The notes: a model not told the origin generated them from the sequence alone. Counted from the first letter of the stretch, positions 50,044 through 59,500 are shown. The stretch: 64,000 bases of DNA from Sphingomonas abaci (GCF_014199625.1 NZ_JACHNY010000004.1:124001-188000), one strand, 5' to 3'. Numbers and translations: made by a program.

Positions 50044-51078
50044 ATGATGCCGCCCCATGCTGATCACTACCGACCCTGGCGGGCCAAACGCTTCGAAGCG
50101 GCGGAGATCGACAGCACCAAGGCACCGCCCGGCGTCGAGGATTATCTGGAGAACGCCTTTCTCTATCGCCGCACCCCCCCGATCACCTTTGATGGCCGGC
50201 CATTGGACACGACGATGCGCTGGTTCATCGGATCCAGCGCGGCGTTCCTCCATTCGATCTCGCGTAATGGCGGCATGACCGGGCGACGCGCGGAGGATGA
50301 CGACGCCGATAGCATGGACGGCTTGCTCACGTGCTTCATCACACAGGGTCGCATGGAAGTGGAGACCGACGGCAAGCTGCTGCATCTCGACGAAAGCGAC
50401 GTGTTCACGCTCGATACGGCGGTGCCGCACGTGATGCGGGACTATCCGGCCCATGTCGTCGCGATCTTCGTGCCGCGATCGGCAGTCGCCGCGGCGGTGG
50501 ACGCGGCGCGGCTGCGCGGGATCGCGGGTCGGGTGTTCACCGGCAGCGAACTGGCCGAACTGTTCGGCTTGCAGGTCCGCTATATGGTGGGCGCGTTGGG
50601 CACGGTGTCGCCCGCGACGTTCGACGTGGCGCTAACCACCACGGCCGACGTGGCCCTTGCGATGATCCGCCAGACAGAGGCCGATCCGGCGGAAGCGAAA
50701 TCCCATCTCGTCGCCCGCGTGAAGGCGCTGGTGGCCGCGGCTGGCACCGATCCCGAACTGACCACGGCCAAGATCGCCACCATGCTCAACGTGTCGCGCA
50801 GCAGCCTGTACAGCGCGTTCGCCAAGCAGGGCGTGACGGTGGCGGCCTATCTGCGCGACCACCGTCTGCGCACTTTCCTGCAACTTCTGCGAAGCGCCCC
50901 CGAGATGCCGATTCAGAAATTGGCCCACGATGCCGGCTTCGGCGGCAGCGCGTCCGACTTCACCAAGCTGTTCCGCCGTATCTATGACACATCGCCTTCG
51001 GAGATGCGGTTGGCATTGCTGAAGGAGAGGACTTCGGAGCCGACCGAGGACACGTTCCACGCTATATCGAAGAAATAG
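50044..51078 (+). CDS. AraC family transcriptional regulator
   Basis: A 344-residue AraC/XylS regulator. The N-terminal part (about 40-220) is a cupin-like ligand/dimer domain (FITQGRMEVETDGKLLHLDESDVFTLD, about 97-124). The C-terminal DNA-binding domain has two HTH motifs: TTAKIATMLNVSRSSLYSAFAKQGV (about 240-265) and PIQKLAHDAGFGGSASDFTKLFRR (about 290-314). It is the AraC subtype with an N-terminal AraC-binding-like domain. It probably autoregulates and controls the divergent SnoaL-like gene through the four half-sites just upstream. The ligand is unknown. Confidence 0.88.
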   Translation: MMPPHADHYRPWRAKRFEAAEIDSTKAPPGVEDYLENAFLYRRTPPITFDGRPLDTTMRWFIGSSAAFLHSISRNGGMTGRRAEDDDADSMDGLLTCFITQGRMEVETDGKLLHLDESDVFTLDTAVPHVMRDYPAHVVAIFVPRSAVAAAVDAARLRGIAGRVFTGSELAELFGLQVRYMVGALGTVSPATFDVALTTTADVALAMIRQTEADPAEAKSHLVARVKALVAAAGTDPELTTAKIATMLNVSRSSLYSAFAKQGVTVAAYLRDHRLRTFLQLLRSAPEMPIQKLAHDAGFGGSASDFTKLFRRIYDTSPSEMRLALLKERTSEPTEDTFHAISKK

Positions 51079-51181
51079 GCGCTTTCCGCGCGGCGGACGG
51101 GTCCCGGTGAGGGCAATTTCCTCGTCCCGAGGTTCGATCCTTTCGATTCGGCACGAGCCCCGTCACGCGCCCACGCCCCCG

Positions 51182-51595
51182 TCAGCCCCCCGCCACCGGC
51201 TCCTCGATCCGCGCCAGCGCCTCGCGTTCGATCGTCGCCAGTTCGACCAGCGTCTGGTCGATGGCGTGGCGTTGCGCCTCCAGTTCGTCGATCCGCTCGC
51301 GGCAGCGGCCGGCCAGGCGGCGCATCTGCTCCACATGCTGCGGATCGGCGTCGTACAGGTCGAGGAACTCCTCGATCTCGCGGAGCGAAAAGCCCAGTCG
51401 CTTGCCGCGCAGGATCAACTGCATCCGCGCCGTGTCGCGCCGCGTATAGACGCGGGTCGAGCCGATGCGCAGCGGCTGGATCAGCCCACGATCCTCGTAG
51501 AAGCGCAGGGTGCGCTGCGTCACGCCCAGGCTCGTCGCCACCTCCTGGATGCCGCGCAGGTCCCGATCATCTTGGCTCACCGGCCGCTCCCCCAT
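51182..51595 (-). CDS. MerR family regulator, probably of fatty-acid degradation (LiuR-like)
   Basis: A 137-residue MerR-type regulator: the HTH RGIQEVATSLGVTQRTLRFYEDRGLI (about 14-39) and TRRDTARMQLILRGKRLGFSLREIEEFLDLYD (about 51-82), then a dimerisation coiled coil. It lacks the C-terminal Cys of metal sensors. This build, encoded beside acyl-CoA genes, is typical of the LiuR group of alphaproteobacterial regulators of branched-chain or fatty-acid catabolism. The 5' end overlaps the fadD 3' end by 29 nt; an in-frame GTG at 51580 is an alternative start. Confidence 0.82.
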   Translation of the reverse strand: MGERPVSQDDRDLRGIQEVATSLGVTQRTLRFYEDRGLIQPLRIGSTRVYTRRDTARMQLILRGKRLGFSLREIEEFLDLYDADPQHVEQMRRLAGRCRERIDELEAQRHAIDQTLVELATIEREALARIEEPVAGG

Positions 51596-53297
51596 TGTCC
51601 CCCGACCGCGCCGCCCGGGCGGCTTCCTCTTCGACCAGCTCCTTCTTGGACAGCTTGCCGATCAAGGTCTTGGGCAGGCTTTCGCGGATTTCCACCTCGC
51701 GCGGAAGCTCGATCTTGCTGATCTTGTCGCGCAGGAAGTCGCGCAGGCCGTCCGCCGTGGCCGTCGCGCCGGGCGTCAGCGTGACGAACGCCTTGGGCGC
51801 CTGGCCGCGATAGCGGTCGGCGACGCCGATCACCACCGCCTCGGCAACCTCGGGATGCTCGTACAGCGCCTCCTCGATCACGCGCGGATAGACATTGTAG
51901 CCGCCGCACAGGATCATGTCCTTGATCCGGTCGACGATGAAGAGGTAGCCGTCCGCGTCGAGATAGCCGACATCGCCGGTGCGCAGCGCGCCGTCGGCGA
52001 ACACCGCCTCGGTCTCGGCGGGCTTGTGCCAGTAGCCGGCCATCACCTGCGGGCCGCGCGCGCAGATCTCGCCCTTCTCGCCGGTCGCGACGATGCGGGT
52101 CGGCTGCTCGCGGTCGCGGATCTCGATCGTCGTGCCGGGAAAGGGCAGCCCGGCCGAGCCTTCCTTGTTCACCCCCTCGAACGGGTTGCAGGTGATGATC
52201 GGCGACGCCTCCGACAGGCCATAGCCCTCGACCAGCTTGGCATGCGTGCCCTGTTCGAAGGCGTGGCGCACCTCGATCGGCAAGGGCGCGCCGCCCGAGA
52301 TGCAGACCTTGATCGCCGACAGGTCGGGCCGCTCGCCCGCGGGCAGGTTGGCGAGCGCGTTATAGATGGTCGGCACCGCCGGGAAATAGGTCGGGCGTGT
52401 GCGCTTGAGGGTGGCGAGCAACGGCTTCAGCTCGAACCGGGGCAGCAGGATCATTTCCGCCCCCGTCCGCGCCGAGAAGGTCAGCACGTTGGTCAACGCG
52501 AAGACGTGGAACAGCGGCAGCACGCCCAGCACCCGGTCCTGCTCCGCCGCCTCGCCGCCGACATGCGCGACCATCGCATCGGCGTTGGAGACGAGATTGG
52601 CATGGCTCAGCATCGCCGCCTTGGGCACGCCGGTGGTGCCGCCGGTATATTGCAGCACCGCCACCTCGTCGGGCGCGACCGCAACCGGCGTGGGACTTGC
52701 GCCATGGGCCATCAGCTCGCGGAAATACAGGTGGCGCGCATCGCGGGGGGCGCGGCCGATCTCACGCCTCTTGACCAGCTTGTAGCCGAGGCGCTTCGCG
52801 AACGGCAGGGCATCCGCGATCGGGCAGCTCACGACATGGCGCAGCTTCGTCTCGCCCGCCACCTTCAGCACGCGTGCCTGGATCTCGGCCAGGTCGCAGG
52901 TGACGATGATCTCCGCGCCCGAATCGGCGATCAGATGGTGCAGCTCGCGTTCGACATAGAGCGGGTTGACGTTGACGACGATGCCGCCGGCCTTCAGCGT
53001 CGCGAAGAACAGGATGGGGTAATAGGGCGTGTTGGGCAGGCAGAGCGCGACCCGCGTCCCCTTCACCACCCCCAGCGACTGCAGCCCCGCCGCCGCCCGG
53101 TCGACCGCCACGCCCAACTCGCCCCAGCGTGTCACCCGGCCCATGAAGTCGATCGCCGCGCGACGGCCGAAGCGCCGGACCGAATCGTCGAGCAGCGCGC
53201 CCAGCAGGCGCGGCCGCACGTCCAAGGGCGCGCCCTGCCGGATCGCGGGGGCCAGCGCCTGGCCCGTATCCGCCGTGCCCGTCGCGATTCCGTTCAT
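51567..53297 (-). CDS. fadD: Long-chain fatty acid CoA ligase (FadD-like)
   Basis: A 576-residue acyl-CoA synthetase that activates fatty acids with ATP and CoA. Motifs: the P-loop LQYTGGTTGVPKAAML (about 215-230), GYGLSEASPIITCNP (about 350-364), TGDVGYLDADGYLFIVDRIKDM (about 443-464) and the catalytic Lys in LPKTLIGKLSKKEL (about 548-561). The N-terminus starts MNGIATG at 53297 because GGAGAGG lies 9 nt before it; a frame open 11 residues further would put the start codon inside the palindrome at 53324-53338. It is divergent from the thiolase, and the MerR regulator follows it. Confidence 0.92.
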   Translation of the reverse strand: MNGIATGTADTGQALAPAIRQGAPLDVRPRLLGALLDDSVRRFGRRAAIDFMGRVTRWGELGVAVDRAAAGLQSLGVVKGTRVALCLPNTPYYPILFFATLKAGGIVVNVNPLYVERELHHLIADSGAEIIVTCDLAEIQARVLKVAGETKLRHVVSCPIADALPFAKRLGYKLVKRREIGRAPRDARHLYFRELMAHGASPTPVAVAPDEVAVLQYTGGTTGVPKAAMLSHANLVSNADAMVAHVGGEAAEQDRVLGVLPLFHVFALTNVLTFSARTGAEMILLPRFELKPLLATLKRTRPTYFPAVPTIYNALANLPAGERPDLSAIKVCISGGAPLPIEVRHAFEQGTHAKLVEGYGLSEASPIITCNPFEGVNKEGSAGLPFPGTTIEIRDREQPTRIVATGEKGEICARGPQVMAGYWHKPAETEAVFADGALRTGDVGYLDADGYLFIVDRIKDMILCGGYNVYPRVIEEALYEHPEVAEAVVIGVADRYRGQAPKAFVTLTPGATATADGLRDFLRDKISKIELPREVEIRESLPKTLIGKLSKKELVEEEAARAARSGDNGGAAGEPR

Positions 53298-53323
53298 GCT
53301 CGCATCCTCTCCATCCCGGTCAT

Positions 53324-53338
53324 CGGACATATTGTCCG
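53324..53338. promoter_or_regulatory. Palindrome between fadD and the thiolase gene
   Basis: CGGACA-TAT-TGTCCG is a perfect 15-bp dyad in the 132-bp divergent gap, about 30 nt from fadD. On the other side, TTGACG (53347-53352) could be a -35 for the thiolase gene. The dyad is a candidate operator for the local MerR-type regulator, which is inferred only from its location. Confidence 0.45.
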
Positions 53339-53429
53339 CCTGCACCACTTGACGTAATGGGAAGCTATCGCACCTATAGGACATCCCGCAAGCCCAAGCG
53401 GCTGCGCCCGGAGCATCAGAGAGGATTTC

Positions 53430-54566
53430 ATGACCAACGTCGTCATCGCCGGTTATGCCCGTTCGCCCTTCCACCTCGCCGGCAAGGGCGCGCTGGCGCG
53501 GGTCCGCCCCGACGATCTGGCCGCGCAGACGATCCGGGGGCTGCTGGCGAAGACGGGGGTCGATCCGGCGCTGATCGAGGATATCGTGCTGGGCTGCGCC
53601 TTTCCGGAGGGCGAGCAGGGGCTGAACGTCGCCCGCATGATCGGCCTGCTCGCCGACCTGCCGCTGTCGGTCGGCGGCATGACCGTGAACCGGTTCTGCG
53701 GTTCGTCGATGAGCGCGATCCATATCGCGGTCGGCCAGATCCAGATCGGCGCGGGCGAGGCCTTCATCTGCGCCGGGCTGGAGTCGATGAGCCGCATCCC
53801 GATGGGCGGCTACAATCCGCTGCCCAACCCCGTGCTCGCGAAGGCCAATCCCGGTGCCTATATGGGCATGGGCGACACCGCCGAGAATGTCGCGCAGAAA
53901 TACCAGATCACCCGCGCCGAACAGGACGGTTTCGCGGTCAAGAGCCAGAAGAAGGCCGCCGCCGCGCGCGCCTCGGGCAAGCTGGCCGACGAGATCGTGC
54001 CGATCGTCACCAAGGCTGGCACGGTGAGCGAGGACGGCACGATCCGCCCCGACACCGACGAGGCCGCGCTCGCCGGGCTGAAGCCGGCCTTCCATCAGGA
54101 GGGATCGGTGACCGCCGGCACCTCGTCGCCGCTGACCGACGGAGCCAGCGCCGTGCTCGTGACCTCCGAGGCGTTCGCGAAGACCCATGGCCTGACCATC
54201 CTGGCGCGGATCAAGTCGGTCGGCATCTCGGGCTGCGAGCCGGAGACGATGGGCCTGGGCCCGATCGGCGCGTCGAAGAAGGCGCTGGAGCGGGCCGGCC
54301 TGTCGGTGGCCGACCTCGACGTGGTCGAGATCAACGAGGCGTTCGCGTCCCAGGCGATCGCCTGCATCCGCGATCTCGGCCTGAAGGAGGAGACGATCAA
54401 CCTGGACGGCGGCGCGATCGCGATCGGCCATCCGCTGGGTGCGACCGGCGCGCGGATCGTCGGCAAGGCGGCGGCGCTGCTGGCGCGCGAGGGTGGCCGC
54501 TATGCGCTCGCCACCCAGTGCATCGGCGGCGGCCAAGGCATCGCCACCGTGCTGGAGCGCGCATAA
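53430..54566 (+). CDS. Acetyl-CoA C-acyltransferase (3-ketoacyl-CoA thiolase)
   Basis: A 378-residue thiolase for the last step of beta-oxidation, cleaving 3-ketoacyl-CoA with CoA. The catalytic Cys90 is in VNRFCGSSMSA; the second catalytic pair is in NEAFASQAIA (about 290-300) and GHPLGATGAR (about 331-340); the final active-site Cys is in CIGGGQG near 366. Its length is slightly below that of FadA (about 390). It starts the rightward fad operon, with the hydroxyacyl-CoA dehydrogenase beginning 1 nt after its stop. Confidence 0.92.
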   Translation: MTNVVIAGYARSPFHLAGKGALARVRPDDLAAQTIRGLLAKTGVDPALIEDIVLGCAFPEGEQGLNVARMIGLLADLPLSVGGMTVNRFCGSSMSAIHIAVGQIQIGAGEAFICAGLESMSRIPMGGYNPLPNPVLAKANPGAYMGMGDTAENVAQKYQITRAEQDGFAVKSQKKAAAARASGKLADEIVPIVTKAGTVSEDGTIRPDTDEAALAGLKPAFHQEGSVTAGTSSPLTDGASAVLVTSEAFAKTHGLTILARIKSVGISGCEPETMGLGPIGASKKALERAGLSVADLDVVEINEAFASQAIACIRDLGLKEETINLDGGAIAIGHPLGATGARIVGKAAALLAREGGRYALATQCIGGGQGIATVLERA

Positions 54567-54567
54567 C

Positions 54568-56895
54568 ATGACGGACAGCGTGAAGAAGGTCTGCGTCATC
54601 GGCGCGGGCGTGATGGGTGCCGGCATCGCCGCGCACGTCGCCAATGCCGGCGTGCCGGTGCTGCTGCTCGACATCGTGCCCAAGGACGCGACCGATCGGG
54701 ACGCCGTTGCCAAGGGCGCGGTCGCGAAGATGCTGAAGACCGATCCCGCCCCCTTCATGTCCAGGGGCGCGGCGAAGCTGGTCGAAACCGGCAATATCGA
54801 GGATCACCTCGAACGAGTCGCCGAATGCGACTGGGTGGTCGAGGCGATCGTCGAGCGGCTCGACATCAAGCAGGCGCTCTACGCCCGGCTCGAGCAGGTG
54901 AAGCGGCCGGGCACCGCCGTGTCGTCCAACACCTCCACCATTCCGCTGGAGAAGCTGGTCGAGGGCCGATCGGACCAGTTCAAGGCCGATTTCCTCATCA
55001 CTCATTTCTTCAATCCGCCGCGCTACATGCGGCTGATCGAGATCGTCCGCGGCGCCGCCACCGACGCCAGTGTGGCCGGCAAGGTCGAGGATTTCGTCGA
55101 CCGGTTCCTGGGCAAGCGGATCGTCCGCGCCAAGGATACGCCCGGCTTCATCGCCAACCGCATCGGCACCTATTGGCTGGCGGTCGCGATCAACGCGGCG
55201 ATGGACCAGGGCCTGACCGTCGAGGAGGCCGACCAGATCGGCGGGCGGCCGATGGGCGTGCCCAAGACCGGCATCTTCGGGCTGATCGACCTGGTCGGCG
55301 TCGACCTGATGCCGCTGCTCGCGAAAAGCCTGTCCTCGACGCTGCCGGCGGGCGACCCCTATTTCGACACAGTGCGGCCGCTGCCGCTGGTCGATCGGAT
55401 GATCGCCGAGGGGTTCACCGGGCGCAAGGGCAAGGGCGGCTTCTACCGCCTCGACAAGGGCGCGGACGGCACGCGCACCAAATTGGCGCTCGACCTGTCC
55501 ACCGGCGAATACCGGCCGCAGGGCAAGCCGGAAAAGCTGCCGGGTGCGGCCGAGCGCGATCTCGCGGCGCTGGTGAGCGCGCCGGGCAAGGTCGGGGCCT
55601 ATGCTTGGGAGGTGCTGGGCAAGGTGCTGTCCTATGCCGCGATGCTGGTCGGCGAGGCGGCGGACGACGTGGTCGCGATCGATGACGCGATGAAGCTTGG
55701 CTATAACTGGAAGTTCGGGCCGTTCGAACTGATCGATCGCCTCGGGCCGGGCGCGCTCGCCGCGCGGCTCAAGGCCGAGGGACGGCCAGTGCCCGCGATC
55801 CTAGAGACGGCGGGCGACCGCCCCTTCTACCGCGTCGAGAACGGTCGGCGGCAATATCTGACGATCGGCGGCGACTATGCCGATGTCGTGCGGCCCGAGG
55901 GCGTGCTGCTGCTGGAGGATGTCAAGCTGCGCGAACAGCCGCTGGCCAAGACCGGCTCGGCCGCGCTGTGGGACATCGGCGACGGCGTCGTCGCGCTGGA
56001 GTTCACGGGCAAGATGAACGCCCTGGACGAAGAGGTGACCAAGCTGATCCAGCAGGCGATCCCGTTGGTGAAGGCCAAGTACAAGGCGCTGGTCATCTAT
56101 AACGAGGGGTCGAACTTCTCGGCCGGCGCCAATCTCGGCCTGGCCATGTTCGCGGTGAACATCGCCGCGTGGAGCGAGATCGACAAGCTGATCGCCGCCG
56201 GGCAGCAAGCGTTCAAGGCGCTGAAATATGCGCCCTTCCCGGTCGTGTCGGCCCCGGCCGGCATGGCGCTGGGCGGCGGGTGCGAGATCCTGCTCCATTC
56301 GGACGCGGTGCAGGCCCATGCCGAAAGCTATATCGGCCTGGTCGAATGCGGCGTCGGCCTGCTGCCCGGCTGGGGCGGCAATGGCGAGATGCTCGACCGA
56401 TTCGCCAAGGCGCCGATGATGCCCAAGGGGCCGATGCCGGCGGTGGCCAAGGCATTCGAGACGATCTCGACCGCCAAGGTGTCCAAGTCGGCCGCCGAGG
56501 CGAAGGAGCTGATGTTCCTGCGCGCCACCGACGGGATCACCATGAACCGCGACCGGTTGCTCAGCGATGCCAAGGCGCGTGCGCTGGCCTTGGTCGAGGG
56601 CTATGCGCCGCCGGAGAAACCGGTCTTCCGCCTGCCGGGCGAGAGCGGCCGGGTCGGCATCGCCGGCGTCGTCGCCGACTTCCGGAAGAAGGGCGTGGCG
56701 ACCGAGTATGACGTGGTCGTCGCCGAGCGGCTGGCGACCGTGCTGACCGGCGGCGAGGCCGATCTGGTCGACACCGTCACCGAAGACCAATTGCTGAAGC
56801 TGGAGCGCCAGGCCTTTCTGGCGGGTGTCAAGGACAGCCGCACCCAGGCCCGGGTCGAACAGATGCTGACGACCGGCAAGCCGCTGCGCAACTGA
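54568..56895 (+). CDS. 3-hydroxyacyl-CoA dehydrogenase / enoyl-CoA hydratase
   Basis: A 775-residue multifunctional beta-oxidation enzyme. The order is dehydrogenase first: an NAD-binding Rossmann fold VIGAGVMGAGIAAHVANAG (about 9-27), the SSNTSTIPL and THFFNPPRYMRLIEIV motifs (about 114-122 and 151-166), then the C-terminal helical dehydrogenase domain and, after residue about 440, a crotonase domain with GGGCEILLHSD (about 571-581) and VECGVGLLPGWGG carrying both catalytic Glu. This reverses the FadB order, as in the long alphaproteobacterial dehydrogenases. It is 1 nt after the thiolase stop. Confidence 0.92.
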   Translation: MTDSVKKVCVIGAGVMGAGIAAHVANAGVPVLLLDIVPKDATDRDAVAKGAVAKMLKTDPAPFMSRGAAKLVETGNIEDHLERVAECDWVVEAIVERLDIKQALYARLEQVKRPGTAVSSNTSTIPLEKLVEGRSDQFKADFLITHFFNPPRYMRLIEIVRGAATDASVAGKVEDFVDRFLGKRIVRAKDTPGFIANRIGTYWLAVAINAAMDQGLTVEEADQIGGRPMGVPKTGIFGLIDLVGVDLMPLLAKSLSSTLPAGDPYFDTVRPLPLVDRMIAEGFTGRKGKGGFYRLDKGADGTRTKLALDLSTGEYRPQGKPEKLPGAAERDLAALVSAPGKVGAYAWEVLGKVLSYAAMLVGEAADDVVAIDDAMKLGYNWKFGPFELIDRLGPGALAARLKAEGRPVPAILETAGDRPFYRVENGRRQYLTIGGDYADVVRPEGVLLLEDVKLREQPLAKTGSAALWDIGDGVVALEFTGKMNALDEEVTKLIQQAIPLVKAKYKALVIYNEGSNFSAGANLGLAMFAVNIAAWSEIDKLIAAGQQAFKALKYAPFPVVSAPAGMALGGGCEILLHSDAVQAHAESYIGLVECGVGLLPGWGGNGEMLDRFAKAPMMPKGPMPAVAKAFETISTAKVSKSAAEAKELMFLRATDGITMNRDRLLSDAKARALALVEGYAPPEKPVFRLPGESGRVGIAGVVADFRKKGVATEYDVVVAERLATVLTGGEADLVDTVTEDQLLKLERQAFLAGVKDSRTQARVEQMLTTGKPLRN

Positions 56896-56907
56896 GGACG
56901 TAAAACG

Positions 56908-58704
56908 ATGCAAGTCTATACCGCCCCCTTGCGCGACATGCGCTTCGTGCTGCACGAACTGTTCGCCGACCGGCCGTTCGGGCCGCTCGCGCTGTCCGAC
57001 GACTTCACCCCCGACCTGTACGACGCGGTGCTCGAAGAGGCGGCGCGGATGGCGCAAGAGGTGCTGCTGCCGCTCAACGCCAGTGGCGACCTGGAGGGCT
57101 GTACGTACGAGAACGGCGTGGTCCGCACGCCCAAGGGCTTCCCCGAAGCCTATGCCCGCTTCCGCGAGGGCGGCTGGGCGGCGCTGTCATCCGATCCGCG
57201 CTGGGGGGGACAGGGCCTGCCGGAGACGGTGAACAAGCTGGTCGAGGAGATGACCTGTTCGGCCAACCTCTCCTTCGGCCTCTATCCCGGCCTGACCCAC
57301 GGCGCGACCACCGCGATCGAGGGCCATGCCAGCGAGGATTTGAAGCAGGCTTATCTGCCCAAGATGGTCAGCGGCGAATGGGCGGGCACCATGTGCCTGA
57401 CCGAATCGCATTGCGGCACCGATCTGGGGCTGCTGCGCACCCGGGCGGTGCCGCAGGGCGACGGCAGCTACAAGCTCACGGGATCGAAGATCTTCATCTC
57501 GTCCGGCGACCACGACCTGACCGATAATATCATCCATCTGGTCCTCGCCCGCCTGCCCGACGCGCCGGCCGGCGTGAAGGGGATCAGCCTGTTCCTGGTG
57601 CCGAAGTTCCTGCCGAACGCCGACGGCAGCATCGGCCCGCGCAACGGCGTGGCGGTCGCCGGGATCGAGCACAAGATGGGCTTGAAGGCCTCGGCGACCT
57701 GCCAGATGAACTTCGACGACGCCGCCGGCTGGCTGGTCGGCGAGCCGAACCGGGGGCTGGCGGCGATGTTCACGATGATGAACACGGAGCGCGTGTCGGT
57801 CGGCGTGCAGGGCCTGGGCGTGGGCGAGATCGCCTATCAGTCCGCCGTCGCCTATGCCCGCGACCGGTTGCAGGGTCGTGCCCTGACCGGCCCGGCGCGG
57901 CCCGACCTGCCCGCCGACCCGATCATCGTCCACCCGGACGTGCGCCGGATGCTGATGACGATGCGCGTCTATGCGGAGGGGTGCCGGGCGCTGGGTCAAT
58001 GGACCTCGCAGGCGCTCGACGCCGAGAAGCACGGCACCGATCCCGAGGGCCGCGCCCGCGCCACCGACTTCGTCGCGCTGATGACGCCGGTGGTGAAGGC
58101 CCTGTTCACCGACCTCGCTTCCGAAGCGGCGAACCTGGCGGTGCAGACCTATGGCGGCCACGGCTATATCCGCGAGCACGGCGTCGAGCAGTTCGTCCGC
58201 GATGCCCGCATCTGCCAGATCTATGAGGGGACGAACGGCGTCCAGGCTCTCGACCTGCTCGGGCGCAAGATGCCCGCCAATATGGGCCGCGCGCTCCGCC
58301 CCTTCTTCCACAGCGTCTCCGGGCTGCTGGAGGAACTGACCGGCACGACCGACAAGGTCCTGTCGATCCACGCCACCGCGCTCCACCAGGCGTTCGGCGC
58401 GTTGCAGCTCACCACCGGTATGCTCGCGCAAAAGGGGCTGAAGGACCCCGACGAGATCGGCGCGGCGGCGACCGATTACCTGCGCATGCTGGGGCTGGTC
58501 GGCATCGGCTATTGCTTCCTGAAGGCGGAGCGGATCGCGCAGGCCCGACTCGCCGAAGGAAGCGGGGACGAGGCCTTCTACCGCGCCAAGATGGCCACGG
58601 CCGGCTTCTTCTTCGACCGCATCCTGCCCCAGGCGACGACCGGCTTCCTGGTCATCAAGTCGGGCAAGCGGTCGACCATGGCGCTCCCCGCCGACGCTTT
58701 CTGA
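56908..58704 (+). CDS. Acyl-CoA dehydrogenase (long form)
   Basis: A 598-residue FAD-dependent acyl-CoA dehydrogenase for the first step of beta-oxidation. The N-terminal MQVYTAPLRDMRFVLHELF segment is the extension of the long alphaproteobacterial type. FAD/acyl pocket signatures include LTESHCGTDLGLLRTRA (about 169-185) and NTERVSVGVQGLGVGEIAYQ (about 292-311); IYEGTNGVQALDLLGRK (about 439-455) carries the catalytic-base region. The C-terminal extension (about 470-598) is the long-ACAD add-on. It follows the hydratase/dehydrogenase gene by 12 nt. Confidence 0.92.
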   Translation: MQVYTAPLRDMRFVLHELFADRPFGPLALSDDFTPDLYDAVLEEAARMAQEVLLPLNASGDLEGCTYENGVVRTPKGFPEAYARFREGGWAALSSDPRWGGQGLPETVNKLVEEMTCSANLSFGLYPGLTHGATTAIEGHASEDLKQAYLPKMVSGEWAGTMCLTESHCGTDLGLLRTRAVPQGDGSYKLTGSKIFISSGDHDLTDNIIHLVLARLPDAPAGVKGISLFLVPKFLPNADGSIGPRNGVAVAGIEHKMGLKASATCQMNFDDAAGWLVGEPNRGLAAMFTMMNTERVSVGVQGLGVGEIAYQSAVAYARDRLQGRALTGPARPDLPADPIIVHPDVRRMLMTMRVYAEGCRALGQWTSQALDAEKHGTDPEGRARATDFVALMTPVVKALFTDLASEAANLAVQTYGGHGYIREHGVEQFVRDARICQIYEGTNGVQALDLLGRKMPANMGRALRPFFHSVSGLLEELTGTTDKVLSIHATALHQAFGALQLTTGMLAQKGLKDPDEIGAAATDYLRMLGLVGIGYCFLKAERIAQARLAEGSGDEAFYRAKMATAGFFFDRILPQATTGFLVIKSGKRSTMALPADAF

Positions 58705-59009
58705 TCGCTGCCACAATCTCTACCTTCCATCCCGGCGGAGGCCGGGATCCAGTTGGAGAGATGCTGGTAAGAGACCAGGATCGTTCCGTGACTGGACCCC
58801 GGCCTTTGCCGGGGTCGAATAGATGGGTCCATCGGCCCCGCCGCTAAGACAGCTATGCTGACCTTGACACGTCACAAGAAAATCATAGGGTCAGCCGACT
58901 TCCCAATGCGTAAGGCACCGACCCTTTAAGTCAGGCCCGGCGCACTGGTGCAACCGGCCGATCGTACATATACGGCGGCCAAACGGCCCTATACGGCCAC
59001 GAGGAGAGG
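58705..59009. other. Repeat-bearing gap after the fad operon
   Basis: This 305-bp gap holds a REPIN-like pair at 58727-58819 and, nearer the next gene, two TATACGGC repeats (58969-58976 and 58990-58997, 21 bp apart) flanking GGCC-AAAC-GGCC. The latter lie just before the DUF2147 gene and may be operator or promoter sequence. TTGACA at 58864-58869 resembles a -35, but I see no matching -10. No gene is evident. Confidence 0.5.
58727..58819. repeat. REPIN-like paired repeat, diverged subtype
   Basis: Left arm CCATCCCGGCGGAGGCCGG (from 58727) and right arm ACTGGACCCCGGCCTTTGCC (from about 58791) are in inverted orientation, each a GGCC-rich palindrome with CCAG-type flanks. The arms are related to those at 8.7 kb but with ATCCCGG in place of TTCCCCGG. 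Confidence 0.68.
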
Positions 59010-59453
59010 ATGATGTCGGCACCTGCCCTGTTCGCCACCCTGATCGCTTCGGTCGTGGCGCTCGCGCCCGTGGCGGCGTCGGCGCAAGCCGGGCCCAGCG
59101 CCGCGATCGGCCTGTGGAAGACGGAGACGCGCGGCGGCGTGGTCGAGATCCAGCGCTGCGGCGCATCGATCTGCGGCCGGCTGGTCACGTCGGAACTGCT
59201 GCGCACCCAGCCCAATCTCAAGGACGCGAACAACAAGGACGCGTCGCAGCGCAACCGCCCGCTGAAAGGCCTGCTGATCCTCAGCGGCTTCAAGGGCGAT
59301 GCCGGCGCCTGGTCGGGCGGCACCATCTACAATGCCGATGACGGCAAGACCTACAGCGCCAAGCTGACGCCGATCGGCAACGATCAGCTGAAGGTACGCG
59401 GCTGTGTATTCGTGCCGCTCTGCAAGACCCAGACCTGGACGCGTCTGCGCTGA
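59010..59453 (+). CDS. DUF2147 exported protein
   Basis: A 147-residue exported protein of the DUF2147 family. A signal peptide (1-27, ending ASAQA) precedes the family core: GLWKTETRGGVVEIQRCGASICGRLV (about 34-59), LLILSGFKGDAGAWSGGTIYNADDGKTYSAKL (about 89-120) and KVRGCVFVPLCKTQTWTR (about 127-144). Four Cys in CxxxxC-type pairs suggest two disulfides. The function is unknown; members are often in outer-membrane or fatty-acid contexts, and here it precedes a FadL-type porin. Two start codons three bases apart are possible. Confidence 0.86.
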   Translation: MMSAPALFATLIASVVALAPVAASAQAGPSAAIGLWKTETRGGVVEIQRCGASICGRLVTSELLRTQPNLKDANNKDASQRNRPLKGLLILSGFKGDAGAWSGGTIYNADDGKTYSAKLTPIGNDQLKVRGCVFVPLCKTQTWTRLR

Positions 59454-59500
59454 TCCGGCCCCCGCTTTTCCACGACTGAACTGACCAAAGGAACTGCCCC

